A DNA stretch of 64,000 bases from Spartinivicinus poritis (GCF_028858535.1 NZ_JAPMOU010000019.1:45295-109294), one strand, 5' to 3'; counted from the first letter of the stretch, positions 9,685 through 18,684 are shown. The notes: generated by a model not told the origin, from the letters alone. A program made the numbers and translations.

Positions 9685-10459
9685 AGTATGTCGTTTTAAT
9701 TGCTGGCCATATTTTCTGTGTTTGCTTAAGCCTGCAATAGTTAGCTATTGTGGGCTTTACTTTTTATTGAGCATGAAATGTAATGCTGATGATATAAATG
9801 CATGGCAAAACGTAGACTATTTGGTCTCTGCATTTCATCGTACTGCTTTTTATTCAGAGTACCCGGCCCAAGGTGTACCGTTGCGAAAATGGCAAAGCCC
9901 AGTCAAAATTTATATTGATAGTCGCGTTGGATTTAAGGATATACAGCTTCAGCTTGTGACGGCTCAAGCTGAAGAGCTGGCAGAGATTACCGGACACCCG
10001 GTAACAATAACTAAAGAAAAAAGTGAAGCAAATGTAGTTATCGTTTTTGCTCACTCAACGAAGATTCCCAATGTAATTGTTGAAAATGGTAGTGGCGTGC
10101 CGCTATTGAATGTGGCAGCAAAAAGCTTGTGTTTTTTTCAAATTAAAGTGTCTCGGCTGGATTGGGTGATTCAGGAGGCTGCTATTTATATTCCACCTGA
10201 TACAGCGCGAGCCGTTGCTCGCTTGCCAGGCTGTGTTGCAGAAGAAATGGCACAAATAATGGGATTAACCAACGATGATGATCAACTATTTCCTACTGTA
10301 TTTAATGACGAAAGCGTCTTTGATGAGTTGACGCCGTTGGATAAAACATTATTGAAAGTGCTTTATAATGATAAATTAAAGCCAGGTATGGGGTGGGAGC
10401 AAAGTAAAGGAGTAGTAGAAGAAATTATTCAGCACTTGCTGACTAATACAAAAAAATAG
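9674..10459 (+). CDS. DUF2927-family exported protein of the adhesin locus
   Basis: Up to 261 residues. The longest frame begins with TTG inside the last codons of the adhesin; a TTG at 9722 would also give a signal-like N-terminus, and the first ATG is at 9774, which would remove it. The body resembles DUF2927 proteins: LRKWQSPVKIYID near the start, GCVAEEMAQIMGL in the middle and a C-terminal segment with LLKVLYNDKLKPGM. The conserved E-E in the middle segment recalls protease-like folds, but no full catalytic motif is seen. It is encoded between a LapA-like adhesin and a TolC homologue, so a role in adhesin secretion or surface handling is inferred. The molecular function is unknown. Confidence 0.7.
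   Translation: MTSEVCRFNCWPYFLCLLKPAIVSYCGLYFLLSMKCNADDINAWQNVDYLVSAFHRTAFYSEYPAQGVPLRKWQSPVKIYIDSRVGFKDIQLQLVTAQAEELAEITGHPVTITKEKSEANVVIVFAHSTKIPNVIVENGSGVPLLNVAAKSLCFFQIKVSRLDWVIQEAAIYIPPDTARAVARLPGCVAEEMAQIMGLTNDDDQLFPTVFNDESVFDELTPLDKTLLKVLYNDKLKPGMGWEQSKGVVEEIIQHLLTNTKK
9728..9768 (+). terminator. Terminator-like hairpin overlapping the 5' end of the DUF2927 gene
   Basis: Arms 9728-9740 and 9745-9757 pair at 11 of 13 positions around a TTAG loop and are followed by TACTTTTTATT. It may end the adhesin transcript or attenuate the downstream genes. It lies inside the first codons of the longest DUF2927 reading frame, which makes that gene's true start uncertain. Confidence 0.5.
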
Positions 10460-10539
10460 TTTGATATACTTTGCACCTTTGTTGTTACCTTGCTAATAAA
10501 TAATGTGACTTATAAGAAATTATTTGGGGGCGTTACATC

Positions 10540-11859
10540 GTGAGATTGTTTGTTCGCGCAGGAAAACCATTAGCGTTGGCTTGTAGTTTGTTCTATGTTC
10601 TGCCAACACAGGCTGCCACTTTGGAAGAAACTGTGGCAAAAGCACTGGATACCAACCCACAAACCTTAATTAGCTTACAACGCTATCGTGCTGGAACGGC
10701 TGCGATTGGTTCAGCAAAGTCTGGTTATTTGCCCTCTTTAGATCTGGCTGCTGGGATTGGTCATCAACGCAAGTCATCACCGGGCACTCGGGCAAGTGGT
10801 GAAGATAACACTGACTTTACCCGACGTGAGCTGTCGCTGTCGTTACGCCAAATGATTTTCGATGGGTTTGCTACTTCCAATGAAGTGGATAGAACTACGA
10901 ATGAAAACTTGGCACAGGCAAGCACTTTGTCTTCTACCGCAGAAAATGTTGCTTTGCGAGTAGCGGAGGTTTATTTAAATGTGCTGGAAAAACAGCAGCT
11001 GCTTGAGTTAGCAGAGCGTAACCTAAAAACGCACAATCGTATTTTCCAGCAGATCAGGTTAAGAGCAGAGTCTGGTGTTTCCCGTAGCTCAGACTTAGCA
11101 CAAATCACGGGTCGCCGTGCTAGGGCAAAAACCAATGTGATTAATGCGAAAAATAACTTAATGGATGCTGAAGCTGAGTTTTTCCGGGTAATTAATTTGG
11201 TGCCAGCCAAATTAGTTACACCACGGCCTAACCAGAAGTATATGCCGCTCAATATGCAGGCTGCTGTAAAACAAGCAACAGAAAACCATCCTACGCTGGT
11301 TTCGGCTAATTATGATATTAAAGCAGCTGAATCTCAGTATGAAGCCAGTAAAAGCCCATTTATGCCAAGGGTTGACTTTGAAGTGGACCAAGCCTGGGAT
11401 CGCGATAACGATGGCGTTCATGGTCGAGATAATGACTTAACTGCAATGGTGCGGATGCGTTACAACTTATTTAACGGCTTTGCAGATAAGGCTAGAAAAG
11501 AAGAGTCTGCCTATCGAGTAGAAGAGGCTAGAGCGGTTAAGAAAAATGCTTATCGCCAAGTAGTAGAAGGTTTAAAGCTTTCTTGGAATGCTTATCGATA
11601 CTTGAATGAACAAAAAGTGTCATTAAAGCAACATGTAAACTCAAGCAGACAAACTGTATCGGCCTATCAGCAGCAGTTTAATATTGGCAAGCGTACATTG
11701 TTAGACTTACTGGATAGTGAAAACGAATTATTCCAGGCAAGGCAGGCATACATCGAAGCAGATTATGATGAGCTCTTTTCTCGCTATCGAGTATTTAATG
11801 CAACAGGGCAGTTACTACCTGCACTGAATGTTAAACTACCTGATGCATGGACCCGATAA
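10540..11859 (+). CDS. TolC-family outer membrane channel (AggA/LapE-like) for adhesin secretion
   Basis: A 439-residue protein from a GTG start with a signal peptide ending near TQAAT. It has the duplicated TolC helical pattern: a first half beginning LEETVAKALDTNPQ, and a second beginning AAVKQATENHPTLVSA at about residue 240, each followed by long coiled-coil regions; LLDLLDSENELFQARQAY near the end is typical. TolC trimers form the outer-membrane tunnel of type I secretion. Its position beside two RTX adhesins indicates it is the dedicated outer-membrane component, comparable to LapE or AggA. The ABC transporter and membrane-fusion partners are not present here. It overlaps the next gene by 13 bp, implying co-transcription. 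Confidence 0.93.
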   Translation: MRLFVRAGKPLALACSLFYVLPTQAATLEETVAKALDTNPQTLISLQRYRAGTAAIGSAKSGYLPSLDLAAGIGHQRKSSPGTRASGEDNTDFTRRELSLSLRQMIFDGFATSNEVDRTTNENLAQASTLSSTAENVALRVAEVYLNVLEKQQLLELAERNLKTHNRIFQQIRLRAESGVSRSSDLAQITGRRARAKTNVINAKNNLMDAEAEFFRVINLVPAKLVTPRPNQKYMPLNMQAAVKQATENHPTLVSANYDIKAAESQYEASKSPFMPRVDFEVDQAWDRDNDGVHGRDNDLTAMVRMRYNLFNGFADKARKEESAYRVEEARAVKKNAYRQVVEGLKLSWNAYRYLNEQKVSLKQHVNSSRQTVSAYQQQFNIGKRTLLDLLDSENELFQARQAYIEADYDELFSRYRVFNATGQLLPALNVKLPDAWTR

Positions 11860-12494
11860 CTGCTATAAAAAAACATTGCTGGTATTTTATTTGTTACTGG
11901 TGGCTAATACTTCCTGCTCTACTATTACCTTATGTCATAGCACTAGGTGTGGTAGAAGTTGGAGCTGAAGAATTAAGTGTTACAGAGCCAGGAACAGATC
12001 AAGGGTTAGGAGATAACGATGGTGACGGGGTAATTGATGCTAGAGATCAATGCCCTGGCACTAATAACCAGTTAGCAGTGAATAATCAAGGTTGCCCTGA
12101 GAAGGGCATGACAACAATAAAAAAGACAGTAGTCATACCGTTTTATCCTGATACTCCAGAAACTAACACAGTTAAGTTTTCACAAATTCAACAGCTTGCC
12201 ATTTTTGCAAGAAAACACCCCTCTGCAAGTATTACTTTAACTGGGCACTCAGAACAGTCTGGCAACAGACAAAAAAATAAGTCTCAAGGGGTCGCTCGTG
12301 CTCAAGCGGTAAAAGAAATCTTAGTAAACCGCTTTAAAATTAAAGAAAGTCGTATCAAACTTCATACGGTAGGCGCTATGCAACCGTTAATGACAATTGC
12401 TGCAGAGCGTGATAAAAAGAAAAACCGTCGGGTGGTGGGCGAAGCTAAAACTGAAATGCAAGGGCAGATAAAACGCTGGAATGTTTTTCAGTAA
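11847..12494 (+). CDS. OmpA-family peptidoglycan-binding protein with thrombospondin type 3-like motif
   Basis: A 215-residue protein with an N-terminal hydrophobic segment (about 10-35), a calcium-binding thrombospondin type 3-like motif at about 55-75 (DNDGDGVIDARDQCPGT) and a C-terminal OmpA domain (about 105-205) including TLTGHSEQSG, the repeat of RAQAVKEILV and NRRV. OmpA domains bind meso-diaminopimelate in peptidoglycan. Its start overlaps the tolC-like gene by 13 bp. OmpA-type genes commonly accompany TolC in LapA/BapA-like adhesin loci, so a role anchoring or stabilising the export apparatus is inferred. Confidence 0.88.
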   Translation: MDPITAIKKHCWYFICYWWLILPALLLPYVIALGVVEVGAEELSVTEPGTDQGLGDNDGDGVIDARDQCPGTNNQLAVNNQGCPEKGMTTIKKTVVIPFYPDTPETNTVKFSQIQQLAIFARKHPSASITLTGHSEQSGNRQKNKSQGVARAQAVKEILVNRFKIKESRIKLHTVGAMQPLMTIAAERDKKKNRRVVGEAKTEMQGQIKRWNVFQ

Positions 12495-12572
12495 TATCGT
12501 TGTGTATAGACTGCAGGCTTTCTGAGGGTAAAAGCCCAATAGCACACATACAAATATAATTGTAACAACAGA

Positions 12573-12615
12573 AAGGTTTAATTTAAAAATTGAAATATTT
12601 TTTAAATTAAACCTT
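12573..12615. terminator. AT-rich bidirectional terminator-like hairpin
   Basis: Perfect 17-bp stem with arms 12573-12589 (AAGGTTTAATTTAAAAA) and 12599-12615, flanked by A and T runs. It lies between two convergent genes, so it could stop transcripts from both sides. It overlaps the last codons of the reverse-strand gene. Confidence 0.65.
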
Positions 12616-12946
12616 CATTATCATCCATTAAGTTAGACGCTTGTTTTTGGCCGGTATGTTCTCGATACCAGCGACGGCTGAGTAGTTTTTCCTGGACAGG
12701 GGCTGGAAGCTCAGTAAATTGAAAGACCTCTTTATTTATCAATAACTCGATTATATCTTCTAAAACCCTGATAAAATCCGCATCGGCATCTTCTAAAATC
12801 CGGTGTTTTAACTCTTCATCTTCATTACGAGCCAAGAACTCTCGCATGGCGTGATCTGTAAAAGAAACCAGCTGCCACTCATCACTTTCTTTGTGTTGTG
12901 AAATGGCAGTAATCAGCCCTGATTCGTCTTTTTTTGCATACAGCAT
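12602..12946 (-). CDS. Conserved small protein often labelled 'tryptophan synthase subunit beta-like'
   Basis: A 114-residue soluble protein with no signal peptide. It matches the pattern of a gammaproteobacterial family: an N-terminal MLYAKKDESGLITAIS strand region, then DADFIRVLEDIIELLI in the middle and a C-terminal RKWLR-like segment (EKLLSRRWYREH). The common database name is misleading, since no tryptophan synthase domain or PLP-binding lysine is visible. Function is unknown. It is separated from the upstream lipoprotein gene by a repeat element. Confidence 0.75.
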   Translation of the reverse strand: MLYAKKDESGLITAISQHKESDEWQLVSFTDHAMREFLARNEDEELKHRILEDADADFIRVLEDIIELLINKEVFQFTELPAPVQEKLLSRRWYREHTGQKQASNLMDDNEGLI

Positions 12947-12980
12947 ACTAAGCAGCTCCCACCTTTAGCGGTACTGTAAA

Positions 12981-13100
12981 TATACCCTTCACGAATCATT
13001 TTAGGTTTTGTTATCATTGCCCCCAATCACCTATTACTTATAGGCTCATGGATTTTCGTCGCTTGATAGCCTCACCTAAAAACCCTTCGTATTGGGTATA
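12981..13100. repeat. 120-bp MITE-like element with TATACCC...GGGTATA ends
   Basis: Begins TATACCCTTCACGAAT and ends TTCGTATTGGGTATA, so the termini are imperfect inverted repeats. There is internal dyad symmetry (TTAGGTTTT near the left, CACCTAAAAA near the right). A closely related copy lies at 60609-60728 and shares the internal CACCTATTACTTATAGGCTC segment; shorter or partial relatives are at 22574, 34197, 36763 and 63925. There is no coding capacity. Confidence 0.75.
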
Positions 13101-13131
13101 AGTTTAGCGTCCTTCTGGGAGGGAATACTTT

Positions 13132-13683
13132 TTAGTTAGTCTTCAATGGTAAATTTGTTAGTAAAGAGCTAATAAGCGGGCGGGTGATTTCGTATACCGA
13201 TTGCCCTCGCATACCTTCACTACTGCCACTAATGGTCCAGAGCAGTTCATCATTCTTCAGATCATAGACTTCTAGAGTAAGGTTAATCATAGCGGGCTGA
13301 TTAATATCGGCATCAGCATCATTCCAAGAAAGTACTTTGCCTGTTAGGCTGTATTGAAAATCCTGGCTTTTAGCCCACTCTTTAGCTGCTTGGATACGGT
13401 TTGCATCGTCTAGTAAACCGACTTCAGATTCAATTTCAGGGTCTGGCGGCCGTTTAAGGCTTTTTAAACCGATGGAAGGTGTTAATACTGCCATCATTCG
13501 CTCAACTTGTTCATCAGCATCAGTTGAGGGAGAAAAATTGACGATAGGCACTAAAACCCAGTTTGCATCAGCTGCTAGCTCATCGTTGCCGAATAAATTG
13601 GTTAGAGAGAGACTGCTACAGCCAGTCATGGTCAGTATACCGCTTAACAATAAACTGGCTTTTAGGCTGGGTTTTAGTTGCAT
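13132..13683 (-). CDS. Putative outer-membrane lipoprotein of unknown function
   Basis: A 183-residue protein with a lipoprotein signal: charged start, hydrophobic stretch and lipobox LTMTGC with the lipidated cysteine at about residue 22. The mature part includes WVLVPIVNFSP near its start and LEVYDLKNDELLWTISG, a beta-rich pattern resembling small CsgG/LpoB/PelC-like periplasmic lipoproteins, although this assignment is only a suggestion. An AGAGGT ribosome site lies 6 bp before the ATG. It is the last gene of a reverse-strand run after the Nudix and adenylyltransferase genes, 78 bp downstream of the Nudix gene. Confidence 0.75.
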   Translation of the reverse strand: MQLKPSLKASLLLSGILTMTGCSSLSLTNLFGNDELAADANWVLVPIVNFSPSTDADEQVERMMAVLTPSIGLKSLKRPPDPEIESEVGLLDDANRIQAAKEWAKSQDFQYSLTGKVLSWNDADADINQPAMINLTLEVYDLKNDELLWTISGSSEGMRGQSVYEITRPLISSLLTNLPLKTN

Positions 13684-13761
13684 GTGTTACCTCTTGGGTT
13701 GGAGGGTGTCACCTTCGCTCATTACCTTTTGCAACCCTCTCTCAAGCTAAAAGGTTGAGCT

Positions 13762-14388
13762 TTATGTTTGGCTAAAGCGCTCCTGGATATCTGATTTATT
13801 TAGGGCGAGCCACTGCAGAGCAATAATTGAAGCAGCGTTGTTAATTTTGCCATCTTGCACCATAGTGATGGCTTGCTTTGCCGGGATACAGCTTACGCGA
13901 ATATCTTCTCCTTCTTCTGCCAACCCGAACACACCTTCAACTACAACTGAGGTATCTATAATGCCGCAAAACAGGTGAAGTTTTTCAGAGCAGCCACCAG
14001 GGCTGGGATAGTATTCACAAATAGGTAAAAGCTGTTGTATGTCACAATTGGCCTCCTCCTTGGCTTCGCGAATAGCAACATCTTCTGCAGTCTCTCCAGT
14101 TTCGATAATACCCGCGACTATTTCTATTAGCCAAGGGTTTTTGTCGTTAGCAGCCAAAGCTCCAACTCTGAACTGTTCTACAATGACAACTTGATCGTGG
14201 TGAGGGTCATAAAGTAAAACGGCAGTTGCTGGACGCCTAACCATGACCTCTCTAGACAATGGGTTGCTCCAGCCGCCCTGAAACAGGCGGTGCTTAAGCT
14301 GATAGCAATCAATTTTGAAAAAACCGTTGTATGCGCGATCTTGCTGAATAACTTCAGCATCTTGTAGTGTAAAGCTGGGTTTGGCCAT
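13762..14388 (-). CDS. nudF: Nudix hydrolase, ADP-ribose pyrophosphatase type (NudF-like)
   Basis: A 208-residue protein resembling ADP-ribose diphosphatase, which splits ADP-ribose into AMP and ribose 5-phosphate. The Nudix box is GIIETGETAEDVAIREAKEE. The usual glycine two residues after the E-E pair is replaced by asparagine (EEANCDI). Upstream features fit NudF: RRPATAVLLYD and VEQFRVGA; downstream, YPSPGGCSEKLHLF. The start at MAKPSF is chosen because AAGGTG lies 9 bp upstream; a longer frame exists but has no such site. It follows the adenylyltransferase-like gene by 13 bp, suggesting a small NAD-turnover operon. Confidence 0.88.
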   Translation of the reverse strand: MAKPSFTLQDAEVIQQDRAYNGFFKIDCYQLKHRLFQGGWSNPLSREVMVRRPATAVLLYDPHHDQVVIVEQFRVGALAANDKNPWLIEIVAGIIETGETAEDVAIREAKEEANCDIQQLLPICEYYPSPGGCSEKLHLFCGIIDTSVVVEGVFGLAEEGEDIRVSCIPAKQAITMVQDGKINNAASIIALQWLALNKSDIQERFSQT

Positions 14389-14401
14389 AAAATTGATCAC
14401 C

Positions 14402-14986
14402 TTATTGTGCTTGAAGAGATTGGTATAAACCTGTTTCAAAGATGTAGTCAGTCACTTCTGGAGATAACAGCCCAGCTAACTCTGACTTATCTGCACCTGC
14501 TGCAAGCAGGCTTCTTACTTTTGTACTACGCACCGTTCTCTTTTCTTGTACAGGGTATAACACCCAACGTTGTTTGATTTCATCCGCCCGATAGAATTTT
14601 TGCCAGGTCTCTGGAGCCATGTTATCAGGCCCTAAAATAAAACTAAGCTGAACTGATTGGCTGCTTGCCTGGTACTTTTCATCTAGCTTATTCAACAGAT
14701 CATAGGTAAAAACAGGCTTATCGGGTTGCTGTTTTAGCATTTCCATTTCTATTGAGCAGATGCTGAGCTGGCAGGAGAGGTTTGTAAACTGGAGGATGAA
14801 CTTTTCCAGCAGGGTAACCCGTTCAGCAAAGTCCAACATCTCTTTATCAAAGGCATGAGCGGCACTAGGCACTAGCAAAATTTGATCAAAATCTGTTGCT
14901 GCTTGCTCAATAACGCTGGCATGTCCCTGGGTGGGTGGATTGAAAGCTGAGCCAAAAACGCCAATATGTTTGGTTTTGTGGTCCAT
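14402..14986 (-). CDS. Nicotinate-nucleotide adenylyltransferase-like protein
   Basis: A 194-residue nucleotidyltransferase of the NadD/NMNAT superfamily, which joins ATP to nicotinate or nicotinamide mononucleotide to make the NAD dinucleotide. Visible motifs are GVFGSAFNPPTQGH (ATP-binding with the GH signature) at about residue 8, and RSTKVRSLLAAG near 165 (the S-T-x-x-R signature). The C-terminal YIFETGLY also fits NadD. Motif spacing is standard. The genome may carry another canonical nadD, so the exact substrate is left open. The Nudix gene follows directly, so both sides of NAD metabolism may be co-expressed. Confidence 0.82.
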   Translation of the reverse strand: MDHKTKHIGVFGSAFNPPTQGHASVIEQAATDFDQILLVPSAAHAFDKEMLDFAERVTLLEKFILQFTNLSCQLSICSIEMEMLKQQPDKPVFTYDLLNKLDEKYQASSQSVQLSFILGPDNMAPETWQKFYRADEIKQRWVLYPVQEKRTVRSTKVRSLLAAGADKSELAGLLSPEVTDYIFETGLYQSLQAQ

Positions 14987-15000
14987 AGATAGGGTGGTTT

Positions 15001-15538
15001 CCTGTGAATCTTATTACAAAAATTTTAAAAAAATGATATCGATTAAATGGTGGTTAAATGTCTGTATTTAAAGGTTTTGTATATACATGATAAGTATTTG
15101 CCGAAGCTTTTATGTGTATAAGTACTGATACGGGCTTTGGTTTAATTTGATAGGATTGCCGCCGTTAAGACACTCCTTAACTTTATGGAATTTCTTAGAT
15201 GCCCTAACTTCCCCGATTGTTAGGGCTTTTTTTTGTCTATTGTAATACCAATCCTCTCTTATCTAGCAAACCTTAATAGACAGCCTCTAATCTTAGTCAA
15301 TATCTAGTGAACTAACATCAAAAGCAGAATAAACCCTACATTCTTCAGCTAACAAATTTACTAGCTTTGTTTTTAGAAACTGTCTTGTTTAAGAGCTAGT
15401 CAGGTTGCACAGTGGCTATAAACAACTATGAGAGGCGCCTAAAAAATGAACAGCAATGCTTCATACTATGTGTCTAATACGTAGTTCAACTATGCTTATA
15501 TACTAGAGCTAATTGAAGTATTTATAAGTGGCCTGGTT
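15001..15538. other. Gene-free interval of 538 bp
   Basis: No credible protein-coding frame. It contains the small-RNA candidate described separately, ending at the terminator at 15201-15234. The remaining bases (about 15235-15538) show nothing recognisable beyond the presumed promoter region of the downstream solute-binding protein gene. Confidence 0.6.
15100..15234 (+). ncRNA. Candidate small RNA with terminator, related in layout to 20100-20199
   Basis: A strong rho-independent terminator (stem GCCCTAAC / GTTAGGGC at 15201-15208 and 15219-15226, C-rich loop, 8-T run) ends an intergenic segment with no forward-strand gene upstream. A second hairpin, GTTAAG / CTTAAC, lies at 15164-15181. 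The same order, AT-rich linker length and C-rich loops recur at 20128-20199. The 5' end is a guess; only the 3' end is well supported. Confidence 0.4.
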
Positions 15539-16300
15539 ATGAAATTGTTAATTGTAAGTTTTCTCTGGGTTTGCTTTTTATTTTCAAAATGCTTATATGC
15601 AAATCAAGGAATAATGGCCTGTAGTGTTCATTACCCACCTTTTGTAATAGAGAAAGGGGATTCATTAACGGGAATTATCCCTGAAGTATTAACAATTGTT
15701 TTTGATAAAAAGTTGGGTATTCCTATAACTTTTCGTAGGTGGGGAAGCTGGAAGCGATGTCAAAAAGCAGTTGAATCTGGTCGATTTGATATAATGATGG
15801 CTGCTGTTCACAATGACGAAAGAGAAATATATGCAGTTTATACTAAAGTCCCTATTGCAGAAGACCCACAATCAGTTTTTGTATGGAAAGGAAGGGAGTT
15901 TACATTTCAGGAGTGGAATGATCTTAAAGGTAAAAGAGCGGGTGTTAGGCTAGGAATATCATTAGGAAAAAAATTCGACTCTTTTCTATCTGAAAACTTT
16001 CCTTTAAGAGCTCACCTGCCCTCAAGAGCACAAGTTTACAAAATGCTTGAGCTTAACAGAATAGACTTTACGCCTGATGGTTTTTATCCTGGTTTCATAA
16101 CAGTTAAAGAGCTAGGATACAGTGATAAAATAGTTGCTCTAAAGAATAATATTGATAGTGAATTTTTATTTGCACCTATGTCTAAAAAATCAAAACATAT
16201 AGATAGTTTTAATAAATATGATGAGCTCCTTGAAGTTTTAAAAGCAGATGGTGTTATTGATAAGGTCATTGAGCATCATGAAAAAGCCCTTCTTGAGTAA
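15539..16300 (+). CDS. Periplasmic solute-binding protein, family 3 (amino-acid type)
   Basis: A 253-residue exported protein with a signal peptide (about 1-21, ending CLYANQG). The mature protein has the family 3 binding-protein layout: MACSVHYPPFVI then GIIPEVL near the start, SGRFDIMMAAVHNDER in the middle (the loop that contacts ligand), GKRAGVRLGISLG and a C-terminal helix ending KVIEHH. Such proteins bind polar amino acids or related small molecules. No ABC permease or ATPase gene is adjacent. This and two similar orphans in the window may serve distant transporters or act as sensors. The ligand is unknown. Confidence 0.85.
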   Translation: MKLLIVSFLWVCFLFSKCLYANQGIMACSVHYPPFVIEKGDSLTGIIPEVLTIVFDKKLGIPITFRRWGSWKRCQKAVESGRFDIMMAAVHNDEREIYAVYTKVPIAEDPQSVFVWKGREFTFQEWNDLKGKRAGVRLGISLGKKFDSFLSENFPLRAHLPSRAQVYKMLELNRIDFTPDGFYPGFITVKELGYSDKIVALKNNIDSEFLFAPMSKKSKHIDSFNKYDELLEVLKADGVIDKVIEHHEKALLE

Positions 16301-16376
16301 AAAAAGTAGCTTCTTCTTAGTAAATATGGCTAGTATTTTTATACTAGAGATGTTCTTATGAGCGATAGGTAAAATA

Positions 16377-16646
16377 ATGGATGTTGAGTATTTTGATTTT
16401 AATGATCACGTAGAGTCAGTTGAATGGGTTTATCAACTTCCTGCTGGGTTAGTGAGTGAAAAAATTGATTTGAGATATAACTCAGTCAATATCAAAAAAG
16501 AAAAGAATGGATACCAGATTTATATTGGCCCTAAAAATCCAAGTGATGGTGGTGATGGGCTATTAATTAATCTTGATAATAACATGAAGCTAATAGACTA
16601 TGTTATTGAGCGTATAGACCCGCCGCCCCAAATTGAGGGTGAATAG
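16377..16646 (+). CDS. Hypothetical 89-residue acidic protein
   Basis: An 89-residue open frame beginning MDVEYFDFNDHVES and ending in a proline-rich tail (DPPPQIEGE). There is no signal peptide or membrane segment and no motif I recognise; the net charge is acidic. It lies 76 bp after the solute-binding protein gene on the same strand, with a TAGGTAAA sequence ahead of the ATG. Codon use resembles its neighbours, so it is probably real. Confidence 0.55.
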   Translation: MDVEYFDFNDHVESVEWVYQLPAGLVSEKIDLRYNSVNIKKEKNGYQIYIGPKNPSDGGDGLLINLDNNMKLIDYVIERIDPPPQIEGE

Positions 16647-16767
16647 CTCGTATCACTAAAAGCATGCGTAAGTAAAAAACTACCTACACATACTCTTAAT
16701 ATGCTGATAATTCAGCAGTCTAGCACTTTATTTATGCTTTTATACTAATCACCAACTTTATTTGAAA

Positions 16768-18684
16768 TTAAATGCTTTCTACCATCACACGAGTATCTGG
16801 TAAAACTGACAAGTGTGGTATTTGCAAGTCTGGGCGTGACAAGCGACTGAGCGCATTCAGTGCTGATGCTATTGCTCCTTCCTGCCATCCAGGTAAAGAG
16901 GATACTTGGTCACCTACGATAAAAAAGTTTGGCTTTTCTTCCCCGTCTACTCCAGTTCCTTGAATTAATTGGTTAAAGTGCTTCACACTTTCTTGAGAGT
17001 CTTTACCAACCAAATACCACTGTGCCCAGCCACCCTTAATATACGGCATGTTTTGCCATGCGATGGCAACGCCATGGGTTAAGCCATTACCAAATGCTTC
17101 ACCAAAGAGCTTGGCTCCTTCTCTTGCTTGGTCAAGTCGCTTACTAACTGGCTCGTTACCCATCTTAAAAGCATTCTCCTGAAAATTATAACAACCTGTT
17201 AATGTACCTTTTTTATCGTGGTAACCAGTTGAGGGATACCAAATTTGGGTAATTGGATTATCAGTCCAAGATATGCCGCCAAAAATTGGGACAACACCTA
17301 TTTCAGAGTCAGGAACACTTAACATCTCTTCACTGACCTCTTTGTTGTATACATTACCAATTGTACTGCCTTGCCATAAATAACGATCGGCTTGCCATCC
17401 TACTTTTGTGGTACAGGCTAAAAATTTTGCTTCAGGAAATTCAGTTGTTTTACTGGGGTCTGGTGAAAATTGTGCTTGATATACCGCCTGGAGAGCCTGC
17501 TTGAAACTTTCTGAAAAACCTTTGCCTACAGTTTTGCATTGTAGACGCTCAGAAAGTAGCTCCTTGAGGAAAGGGATGGCAGCATTACTAAAACAGTAAT
17601 CGGCTGTATATACTTCACATTCTGTGCTGGCCATTTTGCTAACATAAATAGTAAACTGCTGTTTTATATCATCCCAATCTATTTTTTGTACAGGGCTGTT
17701 TAGGTGTACCGTACCACCAAGCGCTGCAATTTGTTGGGCGAAAGCATGTTGCACTCTATCCATTCCTCCAACAGGCTGGAAGAGAGTGGGTTGCCAAAGA
17801 AAGTCTTCTGGTTGATAGAAACGGGTTTTCTTCCAAAACTCAGAATCTAAAAGACTATTTAAACTTAAGGCTTCCGCTACTTCTCCACTATCTACACCAG
17901 GTAGTATCGTATAGCCTGCTCTATCAGAAGCACCATCATCTTGGCCTTCGATATTGGCGCTAACTTGATATTTGCCTTCACTGGTTAAATTACCAAAAGT
18001 AACCATTAAGCATTGTAATTTATTTATCAACTCTTGCTTGCTGGTGTCATCCTTTGTACTGGTTGCACTTTCAATTAGTGTTTGTGCATTTTGATATACC
18101 ATTTCAGCTAGCCAACCTCTAGTATTATGATCTAATCGCCGATTAACAATTGGCTTGCCGTGAAAAGGCCCTCCTGCCATTTGGGTGAGATTTGAGCCGC
18201 TGTTCATTACATAGACCTCTAGGTCAACACCAAACTTTTTCAAATAATGCAGCAGTCGTTTATGGCTAGAGGGAATTCGGCCAGGTCCTGCATTTAAATA
18301 TGGTTCACTATCATTTAGTGGGCGATCAAAACGAACGACTTGTGTTTCTCCAGGAGTAGAGTTAAATAGTTCTCTATCTTTATCTTCAGTTAAAGTATCA
18401 CCTGTACGTAAGGTTAAGCAACGGCCGCCAGTTCGGTTGTGTGCTTCCAATATAATTACTTCCATGCCTGACTGCTGAGCTAACAGCTCATAAGCAGTTG
18501 TTAAACCGCCAATGCCTGAACCGATTATTACTGCTCGTTTACCAGAGAAAGCATTATTTTTTACTTTAACTGGGCCTGGTGTAGTCTTTTGTTGTTGATT
18601 TACTGCATGATTTAATGCGGACCATGCGCAAGCGTGAGGGTTATTTTTCAAAAAATCTAAACGACTTTGCCCTGTTGTTGTCAT
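16768..18684 (-). CDS. Flavin-dependent amine/L-amino acid oxidase
   Basis: A 638-residue FAD enzyme of the flavin monoamine oxidase family, which oxidises amines or amino acids with release of hydrogen peroxide and ammonia. The Rossmann motif GSGIGG is at about residue 52, followed by a conserved acidic ILEAHNRTGGRC. The C-terminal FAD-contacting segment reads FIVGDQVSSLPGWQEGAI. There is no signal peptide. The start is placed at MTTTGQ because AAGGAG lies 8 bp upstream; a longer frame begins 30 bp earlier without a comparable site. The length fits bacterial L-amino-acid oxidases and tryptophan 2-monooxygenases better than small amine oxidases. The substrate is not deducible. Confidence 0.85.
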   Translation of the reverse strand: MTTTGQSRLDFLKNNPHACAWSALNHAVNQQQKTTPGPVKVKNNAFSGKRAVIIGSGIGGLTTAYELLAQQSGMEVIILEAHNRTGGRCLTLRTGDTLTEDKDRELFNSTPGETQVVRFDRPLNDSEPYLNAGPGRIPSSHKRLLHYLKKFGVDLEVYVMNSGSNLTQMAGGPFHGKPIVNRRLDHNTRGWLAEMVYQNAQTLIESATSTKDDTSKQELINKLQCLMVTFGNLTSEGKYQVSANIEGQDDGASDRAGYTILPGVDSGEVAEALSLNSLLDSEFWKKTRFYQPEDFLWQPTLFQPVGGMDRVQHAFAQQIAALGGTVHLNSPVQKIDWDDIKQQFTIYVSKMASTECEVYTADYCFSNAAIPFLKELLSERLQCKTVGKGFSESFKQALQAVYQAQFSPDPSKTTEFPEAKFLACTTKVGWQADRYLWQGSTIGNVYNKEVSEEMLSVPDSEIGVVPIFGGISWTDNPITQIWYPSTGYHDKKGTLTGCYNFQENAFKMGNEPVSKRLDQAREGAKLFGEAFGNGLTHGVAIAWQNMPYIKGGWAQWYLVGKDSQESVKHFNQLIQGTGVDGEEKPNFFIVGDQVSSLPGWQEGAIASALNALSRLSRPDLQIPHLSVLPDTRVMVESI

